Positions 33,991-41,705 of a stretch of 64,000 bases of DNA are shown in pieces; positions within the stretch are counted from its first letter, which is position 1, and each line of letters opens with the position of its first letter. This stretch comes from Paenibacillus sp. FSL R7-0337 (lineage in GTDB: Bacteria; Bacillota; Bacilli; Paenibacillales; Paenibacillaceae). The stretch covers positions 3,844,001 to 3,908,000 of the forward strand of contig NZ_CP150218.1 of NCBI RefSeq assembly GCF_037969875.1, read 5' to 3'. The notes beneath the pieces were generated by a model. That model searched no databases and was not told the DNA's origin. It saw only the letters and a list, made by a program, of their open reading frames with translations. Both the position numbers and the translations under genes were made by a program.

Positions 33991-34017
33991 CCGCTGATCA
34001 CAGCCCTTAATGTGCAA

Positions 34018-34050
34018 AAGAAGAGACTATCCGTTAATGGATAGTCTCTG
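34018..34050. terminator. Bidirectional hairpin between convergent genes
   Basis: AGAGACTATCC and GGATAGTCTCT form an 11-bp stem around TTAAT-type loop; TCTTTTG follows on the minus strand. Confidence 0.7.
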
Positions 34051-34064
34051 CTGTGCTGTCCCGC

Positions 34065-36278
34065 TTAATTCGTGCTTGTACCTGCACTGTCTGGAGCTGT
34101 AGTGCCTGCATCTGCCGGCTTCGTGGTGCCTGCATCGGCTGGCTTCGTAGTACCAGCGTCCGCAGGCGGCGTTCCTCCCTCTCCGCCTGGTCCGCCTCCG
34201 GCTCTGTTACCTCTACCGCCGAAGCCGCCGCCCCCCGGCCCGCCCATACCACTTCCGCCTGTGGTTACACCCGATGCATTCACCCAGGTCACCGGACTGG
34301 TGATGTCAAAAGCAACGAATTTGCTGCCCCCGCTGTACGTCCCGCCGGTATACAATCCGTCTGTTGCTGTTCCGGTAGAGCTGCCGCCGGTATAGACGGT
34401 ATAAGAGCCGCCGTTCAGTTCTGGAGTGCTGACCACTACGGTCTGGAAGCTCTTTGCCGGAGCGAAGGTCAGAACAGCCTTACCGTCAGCGTCTTCTAGA
34501 TGAACCATCGTTCCGGCCTGCTGGGTTGCTGCGAACTCCACGCTTACCGAATACTGGCCGGAGTCTTCGCCCGGAGCCTGTGCCATTCCTGATGCACCTG
34601 CGGCTACCAGGAATCCGCCTGTGATGTTGAAGGCTCCGTCATAATCCAGAGCGCCGTTGCCGGAGTTCTCGGGGCCATTCACAATGACGGTGCCGCCGGT
34701 CATAGTTACCGAGCCGTTGGAATCCAGGCCATCGCCTGCGGCATCTACAGTCAGGGTGCCGCCGCTAATGGTCAGCAGGTTGCTGCCGGTGCTGCTGAAC
34801 GAATCCTGTGCCTGTGTTCCTGCTGCTGCATTGGTATCGTTGCCTCCGGCCACATTGACGCCATCGTCCGTGGCTGTCACATGAATATCACCGCCGGATA
34901 TGGTGATGTCCGCCCCTTCTATCCCTTCATAGCTCTTCGTAATATTGACGGTGCCGCCCGATATGGAGACCAGAGCATCGGCATGAATCCCGTCATCGCC
35001 TGTAGTGATCTGGAATTCTCCATCTGTCACACTGATGTTTCCGTTACTGTGCAGTGCATCATCGGCGGAATTTATTGTGAAGTTTCCGCCGTTCACGGTC
35101 AGGTCGCCGCCTGCTTTAATCCCTTTGGCGCTGACGGATTCCGTCTCCGCCGCTGCTGCGGTGTCTGACTGTGCTGCGCCTGCGGTGCCACTCTCCGCTG
35201 CTTGGCGCTGGTCTGCCGCTGGCGCAGCATCCATCGCAGGCGGTGTACCCCCGTCTTCTCCCGGAGCAGGGAAGCTACCGTCCTCCGGCCGCTGGCCGAA
35301 GCCGCCGCCGGCCATTCCCGGCCCTCCCTGATCGCCGGTCTTCACTTCGGCATTCACATAGCCGCCGCCAGTCACCAGCGAATAGGTGCCGCCGTCGATG
35401 ACAGCAGCGGTCTCCGCTTGAAGCCCGTCATTACCGGCTGTAATGTCGAAGGTTCCGGCGGCAATGGCGATGAAGCCCTTAGCGGCATCCTTGTCAGTGG
35501 TTGACTTGAGGCCATCGCCTTCGGCATGAATTGTAATATGGCCGTCCTGAATGGCAATCATATCTTTCCCGACGATGCCGTCATCGGCTGCCTTCACCTC
35601 AAGCGTGCCGGACACAATTTTGAGATCATCCTTGCTGGTAATGCCGTCGTTATAGTTGCCGGTAACCGTCAGCTTGCCGGTGCCGTTAATCGTCAGGTCG
35701 GCTTTGCTGAAGAGCGCAGCGCTTGGCTCATCCTCAGCTCCTTCAGCGAACACATACGCAGCTCCATCCGTCACACTGTTATCCGTCCCTTCCTGCAAGG
35801 TGATGACCACTTTGCCGGCTTCCTTGATGTAGACCGGGGCATTATCGCTGTCCGTCAGGTGAGCGCCATTCAGTACCAGCCTTACGGTCCCTTTGGACTG
35901 CTCATCTACGATAATCTGGCCGTCACTCAGTGTGCCGCTAAGCACATAAGTGCCTGCCTCCGTAATGGTCACTGTGCCCTCTTGCGCCGTAGCGCCGGCA
36001 CCATCAACTGCAGCCGTTGTTCCAGCCAGGGTTATAGCGGTCGAATCTGTTGCCGTCCAGGCGGTTACTGCATCCTCTTCCTCCCAGGTCACAAGATCTG
36101 CTGTCTTCACACTTGCCGGCTGTCCGGCGGCAGAGGCACTGCTCTGAACGGCCTCAACTGTTGTATTCACGTTGTTACTTGTATCGGATGGCGTAGCTGC
36201 TTTTGCACTGCATGCCGACATGACTGCGGTGCATAGCAGCATAAGTCCTATTTTCCCGGCTGTTAATCTGTTCTTCAT
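34065..36278 (-). CDS. Beta-helix carbohydrate-binding lipoprotein (Cthe_2159-like)
   Basis: 737 residues. Lipobox VMSAC gives a lipid-anchored Cys near residue 23. From about residue 85 the protein is built of short beta-helix coils with repeated GG/DDG turns: GTLEVKAADDGIVGKD, GHITIHAEGDGLKST, GTFDITAGNDGLQAE, GEFQITTGDDGIHADA, GTVNITKSYEGIEGAD. A Gln/Pro/Gly insert (about 320-380) interrupts it. The C-terminal tail is Gly-rich followed by three near-identical Ala-Gly-Thr-Thr-Lys-Pro-Ala-Asp units. The fold is that of Cthe_2159, a polygalacturonate- and cellulose-binding protein. It forms an operon with DUF4956 and a VTC-type protein, a recurrent Firmicute association. Confidence 0.85.
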   Translation of the reverse strand: MKNRLTAGKIGLMLLCTAVMSACSAKAATPSDTSNNVNTTVEAVQSSASAAGQPASVKTADLVTWEEEDAVTAWTATDSTAITLAGTTAAVDGAGATAQEGTVTITEAGTYVLSGTLSDGQIIVDEQSKGTVRLVLNGAHLTDSDNAPVYIKEAGKVVITLQEGTDNSVTDGAAYVFAEGAEDEPSAALFSKADLTINGTGKLTVTGNYNDGITSKDDLKIVSGTLEVKAADDGIVGKDMIAIQDGHITIHAEGDGLKSTTDKDAAKGFIAIAAGTFDITAGNDGLQAETAAVIDGGTYSLVTGGGYVNAEVKTGDQGGPGMAGGGFGQRPEDGSFPAPGEDGGTPPAMDAAPAADQRQAAESGTAGAAQSDTAAAAETESVSAKGIKAGGDLTVNGGNFTINSADDALHSNGNISVTDGEFQITTGDDGIHADALVSISGGTVNITKSYEGIEGADITISGGDIHVTATDDGVNVAGGNDTNAAAGTQAQDSFSSTGSNLLTISGGTLTVDAAGDGLDSNGSVTMTGGTVIVNGPENSGNGALDYDGAFNITGGFLVAAGASGMAQAPGEDSGQYSVSVEFAATQQAGTMVHLEDADGKAVLTFAPAKSFQTVVVSTPELNGGSYTVYTGGSSTGTATDGLYTGGTYSGGSKFVAFDITSPVTWVNASGVTTGGSGMGGPGGGGFGGRGNRAGGGPGGEGGTPPADAGTTKPADAGTTKPADAGTTAPDSAGTSTN

Positions 36279-36305
36279 CAGTCATCGTTCCCTTCCTGTA
36301 GCGGA

Positions 36306-36998
36306 TTAGTATTCGTTCATGACAGGTGCCATGGTTAGTGAGAGATCCAGGTTCCCGTTACGTGTGCGGATGGCATCCAGCAGCTCCTTCTGGCTTGTCT
36401 GCTCATCAATCGTTACAGCGTAGACCAGCTCATACAGGCTGCCCAGCTCCGTGGTTCTGATCTTCTTCAGCTCGTAGGCCACATTGAAGGTGTTGAAAAC
36501 CTCCGCGAAGGCTTCCTCATAGCCCAGATTCTCAGGGATCGTTACCTTCAGTGTCTTGTGCATTGTCTTCTTAAGTCCAAAGCCTGTACGGTTAAGCACG
36601 GTCATCAGAAAACAGAGGATCAGGGTGAAAAAGACCGCGTAACCGAAGGCCCCTACCCCGCAGGCCAGCCCTGAGGCCATAGTGAACAGAACGAAAGTGA
36701 TATCCTTCGGATCACTGGGGGCGCTTCGGAACCGGATGATCGAGAAGGCGCCCGCCAGACTGAAGGCCCGGGCCACATTGCTGCCGATCAGCAAGATGAT
36801 AATCGCTACAATGACCGGCAGCAGAACCATGGTCAGCGTGAAGCTCTGTGAGTATCCGGCAGGGCTCGTCTTCATGTAGGTGAAGCTGATCAGCCCGCCG
36901 AGGATAATGACGATGACGATGGTTAAAGCAGCATTCATGAATGTTAGTTCTGAAGTAGACTCAGCTACGGAAAATATCGAATCAAGCATAGCGGACAC
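36306..36998 (-). CDS. DUF4956 membrane protein
   Basis: 230 residues. Three or four TM helices occupy about 20-130, including LTMVLLPVIVAIIILLIGSNVARAFSLAGAFSIIRFRSAPSDPKDITF, the family's conserved block in which IRFRS precedes an acidic loop. The C-terminal 90 residues are cytosolic, with an ACT/ferredoxin-like feel (TLKVTIPENLGYEEAFAEVFNTF). It overlaps the VTC-type gene by 17 bp and precedes the beta-helix gene by 27 bp. Function unknown; co-occurrence suggests a membrane partner of the polymerase-like protein. Confidence 0.88.
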   Translation of the reverse strand: MSAMLDSIFSVAESTSELTFMNAALTIVIVIILGGLISFTYMKTSPAGYSQSFTLTMVLLPVIVAIIILLIGSNVARAFSLAGAFSIIRFRSAPSDPKDITFVLFTMASGLACGVGAFGYAVFFTLILCFLMTVLNRTGFGLKKTMHKTLKVTIPENLGYEEAFAEVFNTFNVAYELKKIRTTELGSLYELVYAVTIDEQTSQKELLDAIRTRNGNLDLSLTMAPVMNEY

Positions 36999-37725
36999 GC
37001 TCTCTTTCTGATTGGCTGTTTCGCAGCATTTTTTTGTATTCGTTGCCGTATTTGGAGAAGCTGGTGCGGTACATCTGATGCTCCGACAGCATCTTGGCCA
37101 GCCAGACCGGAATGGTCTTCTCCGCCTTCACTTCCATCAGCCATTGCCCCGGCTCCAGCAGCTCCTCGCCATACACGCCATGTTCCATCTTCAGATCATA
37201 CCGGCGGCAGCGGATATTGGTATCGAAGGTGATGCGGAGATCGCGGTTATTTTTACAGAACATAGCCTTGCGATCATAGGACAGATAGAGCTTCGGCTGC
37301 AGATCATAGCGGGTCAGCAAGTACTTGATCTCTTCGATCACCTGCTTGTTCATATAGCTCGCGAATTCAGGCTCTCTGCCGCTCTCGATGAATGCATAGG
37401 CTTCATCCAGCTTCAGCGGGGTTCTTCTTTTGTTGACCAGACCCAGCACCTTCTTCTTGATCTCCAGATAGACCCTGGTGTCGCCTTCAGGAATGCCGTA
37501 GGCTCTGATGCGCAGCTTCTCCTTGTACTTCGGCTTCGCCAGGCTGCTGCGGATCAAGGAATTCTGCGGGGTGTCATAATACAGATTGGTGATGGAATAA
37601 TATTCGTGCTGCTTGTTGTATGCATCAGGCTCCATATATTCCAGCAATTCATGATAGAGCTTCAGATAGGATTCATGGTCCAGCAGATACTTGTTCTCGT
37701 AACGGTTGAAGACCTCAATAGCCAT
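36982..37725 (-). CDS. VTC-type polyphosphate polymerase domain protein
   Basis: 247 residues, a CYTH-like triphosphate tunnel domain. Tunnel residues are visible: FNRYENKYLL (Glu/Lys), EKLRIRAYG, RVYLEIKKK, SYDRKAMF, QWLMEVKAEKTIPVWLA and MYRTSFSKYG. The basic and acidic residues alternate on strands as expected for the ATP/polyP tunnel. In yeast VTC4 this domain makes polyphosphate; bacterial relatives next to CotH and DUF4956 are uncharacterised. Start supported by AAAGGAACTG. It is the first gene of the operon, divergent from a two-component system. Confidence 0.88.
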   Translation of the reverse strand: MAIEVFNRYENKYLLDHESYLKLYHELLEYMEPDAYNKQHEYYSITNLYYDTPQNSLIRSSLAKPKYKEKLRIRAYGIPEGDTRVYLEIKKKVLGLVNKRRTPLKLDEAYAFIESGREPEFASYMNKQVIEEIKYLLTRYDLQPKLYLSYDRKAMFCKNNRDLRITFDTNIRCRRYDLKMEHGVYGEELLEPGQWLMEVKAEKTIPVWLAKMLSEHQMYRTSFSKYGNEYKKMLRNSQSERERVRYA

Positions 37726-37805
37726 GGGGATCAGTTCCTTTCAGGGGAGTAATGAGTGGTGCCGCTTGCTTATGAATGTATCTTAGCCTCCGAACCTTTA
37801 GTGAA

Positions 37806-37848
37806 TCTTAAATGGATTAAGGTTGATTAAAGGTCCCCTTGATATAAT
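37806..37848. promoter_or_regulatory. Shared control region: TTAA direct repeats and -10 element
   Basis: TTAA recurs at 37808, 37817 and 37827, nearly one helical turn apart, immediately before a perfect -10 TATAAT at 37843-37848. No good -35 is present 16-18 bp upstream. Phased direct repeats with a weak -35 are what an OmpR-type activator needs, so the response regulator encoded next may autoregulate and also drive the divergent operon. Confidence 0.5.
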
Positions 37849-37894
37849 GGCATCAGCAGCAAATCCATTACTTAAGAAGAGGATGAGCCATCCC

Positions 37895-38572
37895 ATGAGA
37901 ATATTAATCGTTGAAGACGAGGTCCATCTGGCGGAGGCCTTAACCCAAATCCTCAAAAAACACAATTATTCGGTAGACGCGGTGCATGACGGCAGAGCCG
38001 GTCTTGATTATGCGCAGAGCGGGATCTATGACCTGCTGCTGCTGGATATTATGATGCCGGAGCTGGATGGAATCAGCGTGCTGAAGACGCTGCGCAAGGA
38101 CGGAATCTCCACACCGGTCATCATGCTTACAGCTAAAGGAGAGATCACCGACATGGTGACTGGACTCGATCATGGAGCTGACGATTATATCGCCAAGCCG
38201 TTCGCTTCAGAGGAGCTGCTGGCCCGTATCCGGGCTGCCCTGCGGCGTAAGGGCGAGGTGATTCCTGACGATGCCCTGAAGTTCGGGGATCTGGAGCTGA
38301 ATACGGTTAATCCGAAGCTGACGGTGAAGGGCAAGGAGATGAAGCTGAATCTGAAGGAGACGGAGCTGCTGGAGCTGCTAATCCTAAGGAAGCAGGCGGT
38401 CACCTCGAAGGAGCAGATCATTGAGAAGCTATGGGGGTTCGATTCCGATGCGGAGCATAACAACGTGGAGGTTTATATTTCTTTTTTGCGTAAAAAGCTG
38501 ACCTTCCTGAACTCGGAGGTGCGCATCAGCACGATTAGGGGCGTAGGGTACGTGCTGGAGGGGAGTGCCTGA
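37895..38572 (+). CDS. OmpR/PhoB-family response regulator
   Basis: 225 residues from ATG 37895, where the receiver domain begins (MRILIVEDEVHLAEAL). The phospho-acceptor is Asp51 in YDLLLLDIMMPELDG; the switch Thr/Lys are in IMLTAKGE and DDYIAKPF. The C-terminal winged helix carries LNLKETELLELLILRKQAVTSKEQIIEKLWG and ISTIRGVGYVLEG. Its stop overlaps the kinase start (TGATG). The neighbouring divergent beta-helix/VTC operon is a likely target. Confidence 0.93.
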   Translation: MRILIVEDEVHLAEALTQILKKHNYSVDAVHDGRAGLDYAQSGIYDLLLLDIMMPELDGISVLKTLRKDGISTPVIMLTAKGEITDMVTGLDHGADDYIAKPFASEELLARIRAALRRKGEVIPDDALKFGDLELNTVNPKLTVKGKEMKLNLKETELLELLILRKQAVTSKEQIIEKLWGFDSDAEHNNVEVYISFLRKKLTFLNSEVRISTIRGVGYVLEGSA

Positions 38573-39843
38573 TGTTCAATAAACTCCGAACCCGGTTCCT
38601 GATTGTCAATCTGGTCACCATCTCCATTATCATGCTGGTGGCCTTCGCCGCCATCTACATCTTCACGTACCGCAATGTGCAGGCAGACATCTATATGGCG
38701 CTCCACCGGATTGCGGACATGCAAGAGCGGGGTCCGGGCGACGGACAAGGCCCGCGCGGTTCAGGTGGCGGTGGCGGCGGGGCAATGCCCGCGGGCCAGG
38801 GGCCGATCGACCCTTACCAGCCGGAGCGTTCCGTCTCCTTCAAGGTGCAGACCGATGCCAACGGCACGCTGACCGGCAAGGAATCGAAGTTCACTATGGA
38901 CGATGAACTCTATACCGCCGCGCTGAAGGAGGCGCTCAGCCAGGGCAAGGACACCGGCCAGTTCACACTGGACGGCAGCCGCTGGATCTTTATGGTGAAG
39001 CCTGCAAGCAGCGGACAACAGTTGGTCTTCATGGACATCACCGCCCAGCAGCAGATCCTGACGAACCTGATCTATACCTTCGCGGCTGTCGGCCTGCTGA
39101 CACTGGTCATCCTGTACTTCACCAGCCGCTACTTTGCGGGGCGCTCGATTGCGCCGGTACGGGAGGCTTTTGACAAGCAGAAGCAGTTCATTGCCGACGC
39201 CTCCCATGAGCTGAAGACGCCGCTGACGATTATTAACACCAACGCGGATGTACTGCTGGCGAACAGTGAGGATACGATCCGCAATCAGGCAAAATGGCTG
39301 CAGTATATCAAGTCCGAAACGGAGCGTATGACGCGGCTGACGAACGATCTGCTGTACCTGACGGAGATGGATGACTCCCGGACCGGGAAGCTCCACAGCC
39401 GGTTCAATATGAGCGAGGCGGTAGAGAATATTATTCTGACCATGGAGGCGGTCATTTTCGAGAAAAATCTCTCTCTCGACTATGACATCCAGCCGGACCT
39501 TACCGTGCCAGGCAACAGCGAGCAGATCAAGCAGGTGGTGATGATTCTGCTGGATAACGCAGTGAAATATACGAATCCCAAGGGCTCTGTACACATCTCG
39601 CTCTATAAGCTGAACACCGATGTGCTCCTCTCCGTTTCGAATACGGGGGAAGGCATCGCGGCAGAGCATCTGGCGCGGATCTTTGACCGCTTTTACCGTA
39701 CGGATACCTCCAGAGCGCGCAAGCAGGGCGGCTACGGCCTGGGTCTGGCTATCGCGAGGTCCATTGTGGACCAGCATAAAGGGAAAATCTATGCGAAGAG
39801 TGTAGCCGGAGAGTCCGTGACATTCTATGTGCAGTTGCCTTGA
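38572..39843 (+). CDS. Sensor histidine kinase of the pair
   Basis: 423 residues. TM1 about 10-32, TM2 about 165-187, with an extracytoplasmic loop between. This loop contains a Gly-rich insert (about 50-80: GPGDGQGPRGSGGGGGGAMPAG) and then a structured part with MDDELYTAALKEAL. The H-box is FIADASHELKTPLTII, N-box VVMILLDNAVKYTNPKG, G-boxes VSNTGEGI and GGYGLGLAI. The Gly/Pro/Gln composition of the insert resembles the Gly-rich tail of the beta-helix lipoprotein across the divergent promoter. Confidence 0.93.
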   Translation: MFNKLRTRFLIVNLVTISIIMLVAFAAIYIFTYRNVQADIYMALHRIADMQERGPGDGQGPRGSGGGGGGAMPAGQGPIDPYQPERSVSFKVQTDANGTLTGKESKFTMDDELYTAALKEALSQGKDTGQFTLDGSRWIFMVKPASSGQQLVFMDITAQQQILTNLIYTFAAVGLLTLVILYFTSRYFAGRSIAPVREAFDKQKQFIADASHELKTPLTIINTNADVLLANSEDTIRNQAKWLQYIKSETERMTRLTNDLLYLTEMDDSRTGKLHSRFNMSEAVENIILTMEAVIFEKNLSLDYDIQPDLTVPGNSEQIKQVVMILLDNAVKYTNPKGSVHISLYKLNTDVLLSVSNTGEGIAAEHLARIFDRFYRTDTSRARKQGGYGLGLAIARSIVDQHKGKIYAKSVAGESVTFYVQLP

Positions 39844-39888
39844 GGGAGCTGCAGCAGCTCCGAAGACTGACAGAGAAGGATTGGGCTA

Positions 39889-39946
39889 TAAAAGGGGGTG
39901 CCCCGTCAGCTATGCGCTAGCTGGCTGGGGCACCCCCTTCAGTATT
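39889..39946. terminator. Bidirectional terminator
   Basis: An 11-bp GC-rich stem GGGGGTGCCCC / GGGGCACCCCC around a further TAGC-rich hairpin, between convergent genes. On the minus strand it runs into TTTTATAG. Confidence 0.75.
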
Positions 39947-39952
39947 GTTGCT

Positions 39953-41020
39953 TTAATTGATTTCCAGATAATCAAGGTAAGCATCCCAAGTCCCGTCATC
40001 GGCGGTAACCACCAGCTCAATCACCTGGTTGCCGGTTCCATGGCTGACATTGCTGATCGTATAGACCGCAGGGCTGCTTCCGCCATAGTAGAAGGTCCCC
40101 TTCGTCACCCCGCCGATCTTGAGGTCCACCCTGGCCATATTGGCGTTATTGGAGGCCCCGCGCAGGGAGAAATTATGGGTGCCGCTGGTGAAATTCTGGG
40201 TGTACTTCACGGAATCATTATTCGCGTACAAGGCAACTCCGGAGAAGGGTGAGCTGATGTTAGCAGTATATTGACCCGCCTTAGTCATGTTCTCCGCCTC
40301 TACCTTCGTTGCAGCGGGGCCAGGACCATTGCCGCCATCTGGCGCAACCGCCCTGCCGGTGGACGGCGAGATCATGCCTGAGCACAGGTTACGGTTCTTG
40401 AGATTCTGTGCAATCTGCGGTACCGCCTGGAGTGTGGTCTGGTATTGGTCATGCATCAGGATGACATCCCCATTCTTCATCGTGCCCACAGCAGCCACGA
40501 TCTGGGCGGTTCCCGCTCCGTTCCAGTCCTGCGAATCCACATTCCAGAGCACTTCAGTAAGGCCATTCTGGGCCTCGATGGACTTGAGAGTCGCGTTAGT
40601 CGCCCCGTACGGCGGACGGAACAGCTTCGGAGCAGTGCCGGTAATGGATTGCAGCGTCTGCTGGGTATTCGTAATCTCCGATGTAATCTGGGAGTTGCCC
40701 ACCTGGGTCAGATTCGCATGCGACCAGGAATGGTTGCCAATCCACATCCCTGCGTTCTTCTGGGCCAGTACGAGCGAAGGATTGTTCTGCGCATTCTGCC
40801 CGACATTGAAGAACGTGGCGCGCAGGCCATTCTGCTGCAGAGCATTCAGCAGGTTCGTCGTGTTGCTTGGATTCGGCCCGTCATCATACGTTAGAGCTAC
40901 ATAGCCGGCCGAGCAATCGGCGGCGAACACCTTCTCCCCGCCTACCGCCAGCGACCCCACAAATAAAGACACGACAAGCGACCCGATAGCTGCCCATTGT
41001 ATAGCTTTCATTCTAAACAT
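39953..41020 (-). CDS. Secreted polysaccharide deacetylase (CE4) with C-terminal CBM
   Basis: 355 residues, signal peptide ending near residue 34 (VFAADC). The NodB domain has all five motifs: ALTYDDGP, the metal pair in GNHSWSHANL, LFRPPYGATN, WNVDSQDW and VILMHD. A short Gly/Pro linker leads to a CBM6/35-like domain (about 235-355: KVEAENMTKAGQYTANIS...GTWDAYLDYLEIN). Probably a xylan or chitooligosaccharide deacetylase acting outside the cell. A cellulase gene is 700 bp away, divergent. Confidence 0.92.
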   Translation of the reverse strand: MFRMKAIQWAAIGSLVVSLFVGSLAVGGEKVFAADCSAGYVALTYDDGPNPSNTTNLLNALQQNGLRATFFNVGQNAQNNPSLVLAQKNAGMWIGNHSWSHANLTQVGNSQITSEITNTQQTLQSITGTAPKLFRPPYGATNATLKSIEAQNGLTEVLWNVDSQDWNGAGTAQIVAAVGTMKNGDVILMHDQYQTTLQAVPQIAQNLKNRNLCSGMISPSTGRAVAPDGGNGPGPAATKVEAENMTKAGQYTANISSPFSGVALYANNDSVKYTQNFTSGTHNFSLRGASNNANMARVDLKIGGVTKGTFYYGGSSPAVYTISNVSHGTGNQVIELVVTADDGTWDAYLDYLEIN

Positions 41021-41186
41021 TCTCCTAATTCCCCTCTCGGCTTGAATAGTTTCCTGACTGTACCCGTTAAGGCTGTAACAGTATGTATTCGCTCCGTTGA
41101 AGTCAATCGCTTACATTAGTAATTATAGCAATTATTCCCTTTTTAAGCTAGATGCGATTCTTGTAATTTGTGCTAAACAATCTCAG

Positions 41187-41582
41187 CTATAACGATGGAG
41201 CAGTTAATTTTGCTTGTTCAAGTTCATTTGCAAATTGCAAAAGAAATTCTTTATTGGTTTTTAACGGAGGAAGAAATAAGCTTTGATGTTCGAAATAGAG
41301 AATAAACGAACCTGTGCCATATTCATGAACCCACTGCACTCCAAAGGACTCATCAGAATGTGTAAATTCCCCAGTATATTCTCCGGGAAAGTCCTTCAGT
41401 AAATCAATAAAGGCATTTAAAGTGATATTAGCCCAGCCTAATGTAAAGGATTTCACCATCTTCTCATCATGTATAAAAGTGATATTGAGTTTACTGCCTT
41501 CAATATCTTCAGGTATATGGTAGATGAAATCAATATTAATATACGTTGAAGATGTCAAATCCTGATTATGCAGTTCTGGCAT
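41187..41582 (-). CDS. Hypothetical protein, 131 aa, low GC
   Basis: AAAGGAGGATCTT precedes the ATG, so it is probably expressed. No signal peptide or TM segment. The sequence is mixed alpha/beta with several Trp and aromatic residues (YINIDFIYHIPEDIEGSKLN, FGVQWVHEYGTGSFILYF). Base composition is much more AT-rich than the deacetylase and cellulase genes on either side, which points to a different origin. I recognise no family; size and composition are compatible with an immunity-type or orphan protein. Confidence 0.65.
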   Translation of the reverse strand: MPELHNQDLTSSTYINIDFIYHIPEDIEGSKLNITFIHDEKMVKSFTLGWANITLNAFIDLLKDFPGEYTGEFTHSDESFGVQWVHEYGTGSFILYFEHQSLFLPPLKTNKEFLLQFANELEQAKLTAPSL

Positions 41583-41660
41583 AAGATCCTCCTTTATTCA
41601 ATAATTTTCCATAATTAAGACCTGTCCGGGATGAATAGGTTTTCATTTTACCCGTATGAT

Positions 41661-41677
41661 ATAAAGTTCGACTTTAT
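41661..41677. promoter_or_regulatory. Palindrome in the cellulase promoter region
   Basis: ATAAAGT-TCG-ACTTTAT is a perfect inverted repeat 28 bp before the GH5 start codon; a candidate operator. No cognate regulator is adjacent. Confidence 0.4.
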
Positions 41678-41705
41678 CAAGAACCATATACGAGGAGGAA
41701 GATGA

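Noticed and set aside
33157..34017. 286-codon minus-strand ORF opposite the CDP-DAG synthase-like gene
   Set aside because: Hydrophilic mirror of a multi-TM protein; no start signal.
38761..39777. 338-codon minus-strand ORF inside the histidine kinase
   Set aside because: Runs exactly opposite a complete kinase with all catalytic boxes; no ribosome binding site.
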